A stretch of DNA of 64,000 nt from Tubulanus polymorphus (taxonomy: Eukaryota > Nemertea > Palaeonemertea > Tubulaniformes > Tubulanidae): NCBI RefSeq assembly GCF_964204645.1, contig NC_134030.1:10228278-10292277 (forward strand). The letters are read 5' to 3'. The notes under the pieces are model-generated. The model was not told where the DNA came from. It ran no database searches and saw only the letters and a program-made list of their open reading frames with translations. Numbering within the stretch: the first letter of the stretch is position 1; each line of letters begins with the position of its first letter. This document shows positions 1 to 12,240 of the stretch, in pieces. Made by a program: the position numbers and the translations under genes.

Positions 1-914
1 CACTGGTTCCAATGTTGGCGCCCATGATGATTGGGATCGCTGTACGGACGTACATAACTGAAATGATTTTTGGAGAATTCTAATGTAAAACGAACGTTGA
101 AGCAAAATTACCTTACAATATGAAATATCGTTCGACAAAAATTAGTATATAATTTTGATGCGTTTTTAAATAAAAAGCTGATTAAGAAACATAACACAAA
201 TTGATTTTGAACAGATGGCATAATAAAGGTATGAATGAACGCACTTTTACTGGCGACCATTGTAACGACTATAGAAGTTGATGTCGACGATGACTGCACT
301 AGTACTGTAGCCAGTACTCCTATTATCAAACCCGCTACAGGATTCGCTAATAGTTCGTTATCTGCGAATGCTCGCCCAGCCGCTTTGCCTGAAACATTTC
401 GAATACATGTCATTGGTACAAGAGATCGACCACGTAACTGATTCTTCGCTTATAATCATAGAAATTGGTATTTCGTTGACGGCACTTAACATCATTCTAT
501 TATTACATACCTCCCAGTATTTTGAACGCCGAACTCATAAAATCCAATGCGCAGATGAACAGATAAAGTAGAACGACCAGGAAGACGAGCCTCAGAATAT
601 ACTCCACAAATACTCGATGAAATTTACCACCACGCGTCAATTCTACATTCGAAAATACTTACACTTATTTGAGGGAAACAGTTTGATAAAATTTAACTTA
701 TGGAAATCTCAAATAAATGTAGCCCACCACTCCATGGTGTTGTTGTATCCGTCAGTTCTGGTAACGCCCACGGGTCCACTTGTGTTTCCTGTGAATAGTT
801 TTTGAATTCCTCTCGTACATCTTCTTCGTTCCTCATCTGTTCTAGCTGAACAGTTACGTCATTTCCATTTAGGTCCCCTTTCAGAGTGTTCCCGGCCGAT
901 TCATCGGACGTCAT
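1..914 (-). CDS. SLC34-type sodium/phosphate cotransporter, copy 1, 5' exons only
   Basis: First four coding exons of a type II Na+/phosphate cotransporter, a membrane protein that takes up inorganic phosphate with sodium; the rest lies beyond the left edge. On the minus strand the exons are 914-728 (start ATG at 914), 642-511, 388-245 and 57 to beyond position 1. Seen in the sequence: the N-terminal PWALPEL motif ending in WSE across the first junction, [10 protein letters not shown] in the first membrane region, the VQSSSTSTS substrate motif in exon 3, and the start of [12 protein letters not shown] in exon 4. Phases are 1/1/1, the same as the complete copy at 6891-10913. From about 1 to 690 the DNA, introns included, is nearly identical to 10003-10690, but the first exon differs clearly. 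It could be a working gene or a truncated duplicate; only the left neighbour can tell. Confidence 0.85.
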
Positions 915-1030
915 AGTCGGTTCTAAAAACTACGGAATAAACCAGCAAAACCGGCAGTACCAACGTCAACACAGAAAAATTCTATACATTTGCTTTTCAA
1001 GGTGATCTCCACCAAATATAAGGTCACGGC

Positions 1031-1043
1031 CTTCTAAAATATC
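1031..1043 (-). promoter_or_regulatory. TATA-like element upstream of SLC34 copy 1
   Basis: The minus strand reads GATATTTTAGAAG about 120 bases upstream of the copy-1 ATG. A better TATA box lies at the same distance upstream of the relic (2191-2203) and of copy 2 (11041-11050). Weak match; supported mainly by conserved spacing. Confidence 0.35.
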
Positions 1044-1683
1044 GTTCAATAAGTGCTTTTTGCAATCAAACGAGTTGTCGCGTTTTTTCTTACTTCTCAT
1101 TGTCTTCCGTTCCTGTTAAAAGTTCATAAAAAGCATAGCTATGAGTCCATTTATGGCGAGTCTTTCAACCGAATAGTAAAAAATTGCAATCAATGTTTTC
1201 GAAATCGCTTGCGTATGATTTTTTATGAATACACAATTAAGCCCAACTGTAACACATCTGTGTTGGCAAAATCAGCGATTTCTTATGCACACATTTTGAA
1301 GTTTCAATGGAAATATGTCCATCCTATGCGATCTTTTATTGTGGGCTTAAAGAATCTTCGCTTTAGATTCCACGCTTAAAATGTACGTATATCTCTAAGT
1401 CAGTGGAATTCTGACGAGAAAATCGACGAAGAAGTACTTGCGAGCTAGGCGGTCTCATTAGCGAGTGCGAAAATCTTAGAAATCTTAAAAACCAATATCA
1501 AGCAATTACTTGCATTGAAGCATTTCCAAGAATAAACTTATTTACGACATCAATTCATGTCCGAGGCACATCGAGGTTTATGCACAAACGGGCTTTTTAA
1601 ATAGCTCCATTAAAATAGTCGTCAGGATATGCAAATTTTTTTTTGGAAATGTTAATCTTTGTTACCTTTTAAATCCAATGTAC

Positions 1684-2110
1684 AGACGAAAAAAAAGATC
1701 GACCACGTAACTAATTCTTCACTTAATTCAGATCATAGAAATTCGCATTTTGTTGACGGCACTTAACATTCGCAAATACACACCCCACGCCGAACTCACA
1801 AAATCCAATGCATAGATGAACAGTAGAACGATCAGAAGGACGGGCCTCAGAATATACTCCACAAATACTCGATGATATTTGCCACAACACGTCAATTCTA
1901 CAATTGAAAATACCTAGACGTAAATTAAGGGAAATTTTGATCGAATTTAACTCATAAAAATCTCAAATAAATGTAGCCCACCACTCCACGGTATTGTTGT
2001 ATCCTTCTGCAAATTTGACGTCATTTCCATTTAGGTCACTTTCAGAGAATTCCCTACCGCATCACCGGACGTCATGCTCGTTTGATAAAAAAAAACTACA
2101 AGTAAAACCT
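1684..2110 (-). pseudogene. SLC34 5' fragment, frameshifted relic
   Basis: A third, decayed copy of the first two SLC34 exons. The second-exon region (about 1780-1900) still aligns base by base with 511-642 and 10514-10645 but has small deletions. The first-exon region runs from an ATG at 2073 (minus strand); it follows copy 1 for 12 codons, then loses bases in the run corresponding to AAAGGGGACC of copy 1, shifts frame and meets TAA at once. No later exon is found between it and copy 1, so it cannot encode a transporter. It lies between copies 1 and 2 in the same orientation, which points to repeated tandem duplication followed by loss. Confidence 0.8.
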
Positions 2111-2190
2111 GCAGTGCCAATGTCAACACGGATAAATCTTAGAAAAACTCTATATACTTGGTATACTTATCTCCACTCTAAGGTCATGGC

Positions 2191-2203
2191 GCCTTTTTAT
2201 AGC
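2191..2203 (-). promoter_or_regulatory. TATA box of the SLC34 relic
   Basis: The minus strand reads GCTATAAAAAGGC, a close TATA-box match, about 124 bases upstream of the relic's ATG. The surrounding GGTCA(C/T)GGC sequence is shared with copy 1, so the promoter was duplicated with the exons. Confidence 0.5.
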
Positions 2204-2269
2204 GTGCTTATTCGAAGAAATCCTTTTCAGACGCCATTAATCAAACGAGAAGTCAAACAAAATTAAAGA

Positions 2270-3400
2270 ATCAAACATAAAAAAATGGTAATTGTGGCTA
2301 TAAATTAGATTTTTCATATTTTCTATTGTATTCTACTTCAACCTCTAATGTGAAACATTTTTTATATACATTTCTATATACTTATTGCTGAATTAGTATA
2401 ACATGGAATGCACAACATGGAAATTGACCAATTTGGTTTATTCCATGTTGTAGTTTGTCTATGATTGGTTTATTCCATGTTGTACCGATTCCAGCGACCC
2501 CTTCTTACACTTGTAAATGTAATTATTTACGATATCATCAATTAGTTACTCATCATTCTACTCCTCATTTTTGAATCTGATTTTGTATATTTTAGATACA
2601 AACTTGATGTTATTCAAAACTAGATTTTCAAATAGATGAATCAACGAAAATTATGTTTTAATGATTATGATTTAACTGAATTAGAAAAATATCTTTTGAT
2701 TTAGATATGTCATTCCTTTAAACGATCTAATTAAAATTGTACATTCTCATGTACGTCGATATACCTTGACCTGGAGGCAGGAAAGTAACCCTTCAAACGT
2801 TACACATCGCCTCACACCTCACCAAGTGACTGACCTACTGACCTAATTGTCCGCTAGATGGCGAACTAGTCGAAGGTGGCTGCACAAACTGCACTACTGG
2901 CATGCTTGAGAGCTGTCTAACAGTCGTTGAAATGCCCGAGCGCTGATAGGCAACTGAAAATCTTTTTTTTTAGATCGCTCAAAAATCGTTCAAAAATATT
3001 CCCCCGTGATCTCGAGAAATATATCTTTTATTCGCCACCGATTGGGTTGGTTTCGTCCGTTCCAAACTCGGCCCGTTCCAGATACGGGACCCATTTTGAA
3101 CGGTCTAACTATAGTGGTGGCCCGAACGCGGCTCTGCCGGGTACCGCCAGCAGCTCAATCGATACACATTATTCTGTTATTACGTAAAGGACGCGCTTTA
3201 CGCCAAAGCAATAAGAGGGCTATACATATTGGAATCCTTCCAGTAATCATTACGTCGATTTATTGTGTAACTCACGTATTAGACTACGCACGCATTCATT
3301 TTAAATGTAAAAAGTTTTGTATAGCCAACAGGTTCAATATATGTACTACACGTGCGAAAAAATTTGCGAAAATACTTCCTTAACCAGCAAACCGCTTTCT
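2270..3400. other. AT-rich spacer without a recognisable gene
   Basis: No ORF here resembles a protein. A short direct repeat containing TTTATTCCATGTTGTA lies at about 2435-2485. Positions 2750-3180 are less AT-rich but hold only short unsupported ORFs. Confidence 0.5.
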
Positions 3401-3528
3401 ACGAAAGCCCCTAGGGGACATACGAGATAATTTTTTCACAATTTCGACTTATGATGTCGAAATTCGACTCGATAAGTTGAAATTGTGAAAAAAAAAAACT
3501 ATCCCGTATGTCACCTAGGGGCTTCCGT
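3401..3528. repeat. Foldback repeat, about 55-bp arms
   Basis: The left arm begins GAAAGCCCCTAGGGGACATA and continues with a T-rich block and CACAATTTCGACTTA. The right arm is its inverse and ends CACCTAGGGGCTTCCG. Arms pair almost completely around a short spacer. Likely a small non-autonomous foldback element; no target duplication identified. Confidence 0.7.
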
Positions 3529-3869
3529 AGCTTTCTCATATCGGTACCAAACAAATACTGACATGATTATAAGACGTAGCAATACGGTGCAATGTGAGCC
3601 AATAATGCCCCCAAAAATATACGCGTTTCAAATACCGATGCAAGTTAGAATAGGAGATATTGTTGAAATCGTCAAATTTCGCTACCATAGTCTAGCGTGC
3701 ACAAAAAGCGTGGCTGTTGTTCCGCGGCTGTGTGCCTTGCTCCGAAACACGGAACACGTTATTGATAAGATCAATATATTTAGAATTAGTGAAAGTACCG
3801 TCGCTGACTCTTATAGAATATTCAAACAGTATGGGGTTTTGAAAAATATTAACTGATCTCCCTTGTGAT

Positions 3870-4335
3870 TTAAGAATATCATTTTGCAGGTTTCGTTGCT
3901 CTAACCATACCCTATCTATAAAAGTTGGTAGATACCAACGTATCCCAAGGGAGGATAGACTGTGCACGAAATGCCAGCTTGCTGTTGTTTGTGATGAATA
4001 CCACTTCATCTTGGAAAATACCCTTTTTGGAAAATATTAGACAGACCTACATAAAAGAATACTATAGGAGGGACCCTAGCGAAGGAAAATTTCAAAACCT
4101 GTTGAATTCCTCTGGTAAGACGCGTTTGTCTCTTGTTAACTATATAAGAAAAGGCATGGTCTTTTATAATATAACATATAGCAACATGATCGTGATGTTT
4201 TCTCACTGCGAATTATGTACACCTAAGCCTGTTATTTTCATGTATTGTTTTCTTATTTTCGTATTTATCTGCTCTGCGCAAAAAAATGTATTTTGTTGAG
4301 CTATAAACTTTTGAATTGAATTGAATTGAATTTGC
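3870..4335 (+). mobile_element. 3' end of a non-LTR retrotransposon (LINE), broken
   Basis: Plus-strand remnant of the C-terminal end of a LINE polyprotein. One frame (3930-4040) reads RYQRIPREDRLCTKC followed by DEYHF, the arrangement seen after the reverse transcriptase in Jockey/CR1-like elements (IPR..R.C..C...DE.HF). It stops at TAG 4038. The adjacent frame continues the family pattern with TYIKEYY, then KFQNLLNS and NYIRKG, so one frameshift lies near 4035. The element ends in a (TTGAA)n-type tail at about 4312-4332, typical of LINE 3' ends. The upstream part is too decayed to trace with confidence. Confidence 0.65.
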
Positions 4336-4439
4336 CGTAAAATTTAAATTAGTTTCGATGTGTAAGAGTTGAAAACCGAATCATCGAAACGTAAAAACAC
4401 CATACAATTACGTATCGTGTTTCGGATTTGTAGCTGTGT

Positions 4440-4590
4440 GGCTTAAAGATGCTTCGGATTAGGTGAAATCTCAGTCTATTGTATATTGGCCTAGTAATAT
4501 CTAATTTTGAAGACGATCACGCTGTTGTCATCAGTGAATCGAAATTCGGGGTGAAGGTCGAAGAATTCGAAGCCATCGATTAATAATATT
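4440..4590 (+). repeat. Dispersed repeat, copy 1
   Basis: About 140 bases, beginning near TCTATTGTATATTGGCC and containing CACGCTGTTGTCATCAGTGA, match 13290-13436 in the same orientation at roughly 85 percent by eye. Both end in ATATTCCATGAACGC. Unclassified interspersed repeat. Confidence 0.6.
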
Positions 4591-4859
4591 CCATGAACGC
4601 AAGTCTTGTGATAGTACAGGCCCTAAAAAGTACTCGTAAAACTTTCATGAAACCAGTTATTTTCTCTCGTTTTAAGAATAGAGATCAAGCCAAGACTATG
4701 TGCACTATGCCCTTTAAAATTCTATATTTAGAACGTGCTTCTTTCATAACACCGGGCAGTGCTACAATAGTCTCGCGTTCGGAATTCGAAATATTTGCGC
4801 TTTATGAAGACGAAAAGGGAATATGGCCCATTGCATGCAATCTAAACTGAAACGCCACG

Positions 4860-6890
4860 TAAAATGTTTGCTTTGTATTTTTTTAAGTCGGGATATAATA
4901 CGTATATCGACCATGTAATTTTCAAATGTAATTCAATTCATGAATAGAGAATAGTAATAGTAGATAAAATAGCTTTATCCATTTAAAAGGGGTATTATGA
5001 CTGAATGTAGATAATAATACCCCCGGTAAAAATTCCACAAGGTAAAAATCCCCCAAGTTCCCCTTAGTTTTATTTTCTTTCAAGCTAGAGTATAAAACTT
5101 AAATGAAAATGGAACATAAGAATATTGCAGTAGTTGTTTGTTGAGTTTTGCTATGAAATCAAATTTTAGGGAATTAATACCTAGCGAGCATTCCCCGGTG
5201 TTACCTGTTACCATTATGACTACTACTACGCGCGTTAACATGGTCGCGGAAGGACACATGAATGAGACATCAAAATGACGATCTTTTTTCGTATCAGCGA
5301 GACGTATATTTTCATCTAAGTAAAATATGATGTAACCGCATACGTTCAAACAATGCATCCAGCGTCAATCCGACTGACTTGAATTGGTCGGCGTCACTAG
5401 TGATTAGAGGTGATGAAATGACGCGGGTATAAAGGAATTTACAACTCAAAAACTCGTATCAGTGAAATATATTCGTACATTTACACATTGTTTGTTAGAT
5501 TGTTACAAAAGATAAACCAACCCATGATATGGAAGGGGTACACTGATATGTTCATTTCAGATGCAACATAAGCAACATCGTATGCACGATGCGTCCTGGG
5601 CATATTGTAGAAAGGTACATGTATATACAATTATGACATGATATAACATAATTCCATTGAATCGAATTGCCAATGGTTGAAATTCTTTCTTTGACATGGT
5701 ACAATAAGATACAAAACAATAAAACTAACTTTATTGTCACGTTTAGGTACAATTTATATGTTCTATAGATATTGGTAATCCTTCTAATATACACGTACAA
5801 TACCGTGTGTTCAAAAGCATTTCCTCCCCATAAATCAGCCGTTTCATTCTGCCCGGTAACGTAGGGAGCAGCCAGGGTCCAACTTCGGTTATCGGAGTTA
5901 GTCGACTTAAGTCGAACTAAATGAAACCGAATGTCAGTTAGTCGTAACTATGATCCGGAAATGGATTCAGCACGGCCGCTGTAGTTTTGACCTACCTCCA
6001 AGATGGCCGACGCTGTGAAATACGTTACGACCGAACTATAGCGCGTTCGGTTATCAGTTTCGACCACTAGTCGACTAGCTACGAAAACCAAAATTCACCC
6101 TATATGTTTATACTCGTAATTAGTAGGCAGACAGCTCACGTTCCTCGTGTGAAGAAAACTAGATGTGATACGCAACGTTCTGAACACTGCAGGGAAATTG
6201 TATGATTTTCGACCGAGGTGGATGTCAGTCTGACTTTTTACATTTGAACTTATAACACTTCGATTACAGCGAATTACATTGAATTACAGATTTATGCAAA
6301 ATATTACTAGGTTTTATCTGGTTATTACAGCTATTACATATTATTACACCTTGATTACAGCGAGTTACATTGAATTACAGATTATCCCTTATACGTATTA
6401 CTAGGTTTTACATAAAGATCTTTATGTATTTTTTATATTATGTATAGGCCTGCATTATGAATTGAGTTTAGGTCTATGAATTGCGTATATCCGAGGCTAA
6501 ATGAAGCCAGGGATTTTATTACAAATTATTTTTAATATGGAAAAAAAGTTAATTTTGGGACTACATTTTGAGCCTTATATAACTTTTAATCAAGAATGAA
6601 ACATTTATATTGAATATTCTCTACATCGGCTGTCCGTTTGTTAATCGCCATCGAGCGACGTTCCCCTTCGCAACTGTGAAAATGCATCTTGCTATACATT
6701 ACATTGGAAAATCATATCACATGTAGCTATTATCACATTTTAGTTTATATCCGATACGTCTATGAAGGTTGATTGAATATATATTTCCAAATACGCAACA
6801 CAATAATATACTAAAATCCGAATACCGATGACAATATAGATGGTCTGTATTCACCCTTACCTTATGGACTTGAGAAAAAAATATTGAATG
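4860..6890. other. Gene-free spacer downstream of SLC34 copy 2
   Basis: No coding region supported. It contains a palindrome-rich block (about 5880-6080) with several TTAGTCGAC-type motifs and a two-unit direct repeat (about 6255-6415) built around GATTACAGCGA and TTACATTGAATTACAGA. The 3' UTR of the SLC34 gene probably occupies the right end; a minus-strand AATAAA is at about 6515-6520. Confidence 0.45.
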
Positions 6891-9800
6891 TTAGAGTTTC
6901 GTGTTAGAAATACCATTCGTTTTGCCATGTGCCTCAGGCAAAGTGTCTTGACTTCCTTGGAAGCCAACGTTATCCACACCCACAGATAATGGCTCCTTAT
7001 AAATCTCCTGTTCGTCTCCCTTGCAACGGGAACAGCACATTATTTTCCCCAATAGTCTATCTATTGGGGCCAACGAACGGAGGCACTCCGGCAGAAATTT
7101 CCAGTTCCTTAGCTTTGCAGGTAAACAGCTCGGTCGTTTGGCTTGAATCAATTTGATAATCAGTATCGCAATTACTAACGCGAGTATCGGGACGCCAACC
7201 CCTACAAGTGCCTGCCAGCCGATCAGGATAAGTCCGAAAATTGCACCCGGTAATAGGAAAAACACAAATATTAAGTAAACGATCGGAAACCATCTGTAGT
7301 TAGAAGTACGCATGCCCAGAAACTTAGCCATGTTAATTGGTATCTTCCGCATAAACGGTATCGGGTAGAAAATTATGATGCCTGTGATGTTGAAGAATAA
7401 ATGACAAAAGGCCACTTGCATAGCATTAGGAAGCTGTTTGCCATCTGAGGCCAATGATGCAAGCAGTCCAGTAGCGGTTGTACCGATATTTGCCCCCAGT
7501 GTCAGAGGATACATACGATCCAATGAGAGCACCCCGACGCCGACTAGTGGGGTCAAGGCCGATGTAAATATGCTACTGCTCTGCACGAGTACCGTTAATC
7601 CAGCGCCAAGCAAGATCGCCAAATAACCAGTTAAAAACGAGCATTTTCCCGGGAAATCGGCGTTCACGAATTTCTTCAATACTATGGCGATCCGGCCTTT
7701 GAGCAAAGCGTTTAGAGTCTTCACAATTAACACCAAACAAAGGCACAGTAGGAATAATGAAATAACTAACAAAATAGCTCCGATGATATTGTCATCCCAG
7801 ATTCCAGCAACATTCATAAACATGTATTTACCTGCAAAAAAAAGAAATATAATGAATTAAAATCTTTCGAGAAATGATCCGGTAGAGATAGTTCAAAAAT
7901 AATCTATATGAGGATCCGACGTCAATTTCAATTCCTAGTTAGTTCCAAACGAGTTACGACACAATAAAATACGATATACGTCCAATTTTCAGATGGTCTC
8001 TCAAATTACGTAATCTAAAGCCCAATGCACACGACACAAAGAAAAGGGAAATACGAAAACCAAAAAGTGTCTCCGCGTTTGCCGTTTCCGTGTTTCCTGT
8101 GCCGTGGGCTTAAGCTTGATCGATTGGGTCAACATATAGAATTGAGAACTAAGCTAGTTCGAAACTACATCTCCAACCCTGGACATCATTTCCCATAAAC
8201 ACTTACACCGAGTGAGTCCTACTTCAATGGTTTCGTTGTATTTGCCACAAATTTTCATAAGACTTTTCTTTTCGGCTTCTTCGTCGCCTTTGGCGATCTT
8301 TTCGATGATCTTTTTGTCGATCTAGAATTGAAAATATCATCAAACTACATAATGCGGAATTACGAGTGGTCTAAGTAACGCGATGAACTGACTATGTTCA
8401 TATTTTACGGGGTATATTTCGTCCTTCATATCGATATTTAGATTCTTAGAATCGCATGTATTTTGCGTAGAGGATGAAATGATAGCACAACGTGGCGCAG
8501 TGTGTGGCAGGAATACATCTATCTATAGGCCCTGACAAATGTAATTAGTAAATCCATCGTAGCGGTCACTATATTCATCAAATACTGAATAATGCGGACG
8601 CAAAGTGCGCTGCATCGAATTCTAATCTCCCTCTCCCTCTCCCTCTCCCTCTCCCTCTCCCTCTCCCTCTCCCTCTCCCTCTCCCTCTCCCTCTCCCTCT
8701 CCCTCTCCCTCTCCCTCTCCCTCTCCCTCTCCCTCTCCCTCTCCCTCTCCCTCTCCCTCTCCCTCTCCCTCCCCTCCCCCTCCCCCTCCCCCTCCCCCTC
8801 CCCTCCCCTCCTCCTCCCCCTCCCCCTCCCCCTCCCCCTCCCCCTCTCCCTCTCCCCTCCCCCTTCCCCTCCCCCTCCCCCTCCCCTCCCCCTCCCCCTC
8901 CCCTCCCCTCTCCTCCCCTCCCCTCCCTCCCCCTCCCCCTCCCCTCCCCTCCCCCTCCCCTCCCCCTCCCCCTCCCCCTCCCCTCCCCCTCTCTCTCTCT
9001 CCCTCCCTCCCTCTGATTTCTTGTATGAGCTAACTGTTACTTCAAAGCAGTCCTTCATTTAATATCATTACATTTTTAATGTAATTTCTTAATCAATATT
9101 AGGGAGCGCTTACCTGTATGACAATACTCGTAAACGGTTTAGTGATCGTCTTCAGGAGATCCTTTTTACCGGAAGTATACGTTCTAAGATCCATCGAGTT
9201 GATGATGGCCTTCGTCAAATGATACAAATAGCCTAGAATTGGACAGAAAATAATTTCTCTATCGTGTATACAGAACACTGCCATTTTAGCTCCCGATCGT
9301 GTACATCACATTTTTAACCAGAAATTAGTAATAACGTTGCAGCTTGAAAATTGTCCAATCCAAAATCCTGCTTGATTTTAGTTATTTTTGACTTAAAAGT
9401 GAAATAAAAAAAGCAGTACTAATAAAGGCTGTAGCCTTGGAGACCGGCTAACTCAATTCATTTTCAATTAAGTTACCCATTGGGTTAAAGGTAATACCAG
9501 TCTATAAAACCGGGCCCTGCTGGTGAATAGACAAAAAAACACGGAGTCACGTCACATGAATGAGGACTGTGCCACCAGCTACCCCGTTAGATGGCGCGCG
9601 TATCAGTGCAACAACCCTGTCAAAATCTAGTTCATTTTCAATGAACTTTCATCTAGATTTTCAGCCTCCCTCATCAGAAATTAGGCAAATCACTCCTCTT
9701 GATAAAGTCAGATGATCTTTAGGCTCATGCGTACACAAGGTGGATTTTACTAATTATCATTCAACGAATTTGAGAAATTATGGATAGATGTCACTGTACG

Positions 9801-10913
9801 TCATATTGGCCATGTTCAAGTGCAGGTAACTGCAGTTTTGATTAATTTGATTAACGGGTACCTACCCGAAGCGGCCTCCAGTGGCAATAGGATAATGACG
9901 CTCAACCAGTTGAACATGTCATGGACGGTAGCGCCGGCGAACGCGCGACGAAATTCATCTTTATTAGAAATATGTCCAATTGAAACGATTGTATTAGTGA
10001 CACTGGTTCCAATGTTGGCGCCCATGATGATTGGGATCGCTGGACGGACGTACAGAACTGAAATGATTTTTCGAGAATTCTAATGTAAACACGAACGTTG
10101 AAGCAAAATTACCTTACAATATGAAATATCGTTCGACAAAAATTGGTATATAATTTTGATGCGTTTTTAAATAAAAAGCTTATTAGGAAAACATAGCACA
10201 AATTAATTTTTGAACAGATGGCATAATAAAGGTATAAATGCACGCACTTTTACTGGCGACCATTGTAACGACTATAGAAGTTGATGTCGACGATGACTGC
10301 ACTAGTACTGTAGCCAGTACTCCAATCATTAAACCCGCTACAGGATTCGCTAATAGTTCGTTATCCGCGAATGCTCGCCCAGCCGCTTTGCCTGAAAAAT
10401 TTCGAATACATGTTATTGGTACAAGAGATCGACCACGTAACTGATTCTTCGCTTATAATCATAGAAATTGGTATTTCGTTGACGGCACTTAACATCATTC
10501 TATTATTACATACCTCCCAGTATTTTGAACGCCGAACTCATAAAATCCAATGCGCAGATGAACAGATAAAGTAGAACGACCAGGAAGACGAGCCTCAGAA
10601 TATACTCCACAAATACTCGATGAAATTTACCACCACACGTCAATTCTACATTCGAAAATACTTACACTTATTTGAGGGAAATAGTTTAATAAATTCTAAC
10701 TTACGAAAATCTAATATAAATGTGTAGCCCACCACTCCATGGTGTTGACGTATCTTTCAGTTCTGGTAACGCCCACGGGTCCACTTTAGTCTCTTCGTTC
10801 CTCAATTCTTCTCTTGCATCTCCGTCATTTTTCATCTTATCTATGTTGACAGTGACGTCATTTCGGATTTGCCCTTTCTGGGTATTACCCGCCGCTGAAT
10901 CATCGAACGACAT
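6891..10913 (-). CDS. SLC34-type (NaPi-II) sodium/phosphate cotransporter, complete
   Basis: Plasma-membrane Na+-coupled phosphate transporter of 607 aa (vertebrate members are about 600-690). Exons, minus strand: 10913-10733, 10645-10514, 10391-10248, 10057-9866, 9232-9114, 8321-8207, 7831-6891; all phases agree and the stop is TAA at 6893-6891. Both inverted family repeats are present: QSSS at residues 136-139 and 378-381, each followed by GANIGT. A193, A195 and D199 match the A-A-D set that marks electrogenic (3 Na+) transport in vertebrate NaPi-IIa/b; neutral NaPi-IIc has S-S-G. The extracellular loop is short, with C281, C295 and one N-glycosylation site (N285). The C-terminus is NTKL, a class I PDZ ligand like that of vertebrate NaPi-IIa. 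The last exon alone encodes the C-terminal half. Exact paralogue class within SLC34 is not assigned. Confidence 0.93.
8628..9012 (+). repeat. Long CT-rich polypyrimidine microsatellite
   Basis: About 385 bases almost entirely of C and T: regular (CTCCCT)n to about 8770, then irregular CCCCTC and CCCCT units, then CTCTCTCTC. It lies in the SLC34 intron between the exons at 9114-9232 and 8207-8321. Both strands carry long open frames here (Ser/Leu/Pro or Arg/Glu/Gly repeats), which are artefacts. Confidence 0.95.
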
Positions 10914-11040
10914 ACTGGGTTCATGAACACTAGAACTAGAGATTAAAACTTGCGCTATTTTCGTAAGCGAATGCCAATGTCAGCATAGAACTTGAGAAAA
11001 ACTTCATGCATGCACGACTTTCACCTAGAATACGGTCGAC

Positions 11041-11050
11041 CTTTTAATAG
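11041..11050 (-). promoter_or_regulatory. TATA-like box of SLC34 copy 2
   Basis: The minus strand reads CTATTAAAAG about 130 bases upstream of the ATG at 10913. TATA-like sequences at a similar distance in copy 1 and in the relic support a TATA-type promoter for this family. Confidence 0.5.
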
Positions 11051-11209
11051 CGCGGTATTTCGAAGAATCGTTTTTTTCAAACGAGTTATTTCAACGGGTG
11101 ATTATGTTTTGGAAAATTCTTTGTTTACCTGCTGCTGGCGGTCTGGCACTCATTTGCATACCTGGCCGCCATACAAAATGCATAATTATGTTGGACCTTT
11201 CGTCTAAAA

Positions 11210-12240
11210 ACGTTTGCGATCAATTATTTTCATTTTTAAGCCAACTATAACTCTGTTTGTTGGCTAAAATCAGCGATTTACGCACACTTTCATAATAATA
11301 CTAATAAAAATACTAATTTTATTTCCACAATAAATTACAACATGTCATAAAGAGAAATTATTGAAATTAGAGAGTCATTGAAATTTCAATGGGAAAGCTA
11401 GATGTCTTTCTTATGCTGTCATAAATCGTGCACTCTGAAAATCCGTGTGAGCTATACGCGTTCGACTGTATATCTAGGACTCATAAGTCGCCTCCCATTG
11501 CGCGTGTATCTGCCTAGATTACGGCAAGATTTTTTTCGGTTCCAAGGGATGATAGTAAACAAAGACATGTGGTCGTTATTGCACTTTTTCAGACATTAGA
11601 CTAACGACTGTTTCAGATGAAGAAAGTTGTTAAATTCTAGTTTACCTGAAAGAATACCCAATTTCGTGGGTTGTAGCTCGAGGATACGGAATAGAATCCC
11701 GAAGGTTTAATGAGAAGTTTATAAAGGACCATATGACGTAACCTTTTCTCTTTTTTGATGCGTTCACGTACACCCTCGAACGTATAAACGTTATAGGCCT
11801 AAGTACAGTACAAGTCATACGATATATCATTTTTATGAATTGACGCAAGCTAAAATGGTCATTAAATTGTGTTGCAAACGAAATTTACGGTAAAGGTCAC
11901 TGGTGATTTTTCAGTCCTGGATATACCGTCTACCGAGTTACGCGGCTGTCATTACGAGTACGACAATCATAAAAACCATTATGAAAAAAACATACTTATT
12001 TGCATTCAATTTCCAAGAACACGCAATACACATTTTTAACATTGATTCACGATCAAAGCGCATTGTGGTTGATACACAAACATAGGCCTATATTAGCTCA
12101 GAAATATTTCATATTTGACGTATGTTGTTGAGTAAACCGTCGAAGTTAGATTTTAAAATATGGTCACCAAAACTGGGCCGCAGTGTCATCTATTCTTGTG
12201 TTGAATGATATATTCAATCGCTAAACTACGGGAATGTATG
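11210..12240. other. Spacer upstream of SLC34 copy 2
   Basis: The first 200 bases still resemble the region upstream of copy 1 (1240-1320), for example around AAAATCAGCGATTT. The rest shows nothing I can identify. Confidence 0.4.

Noticed and set aside
8519-9062. Long ORFs on both strands (Arg/Glu/Gly-rich and Ser/Leu/Pro-rich)
   Set aside because: They are translations of the CT-rich microsatellite in an SLC34 intron; mirrored open frames on both strands show low-complexity DNA, not a gene.
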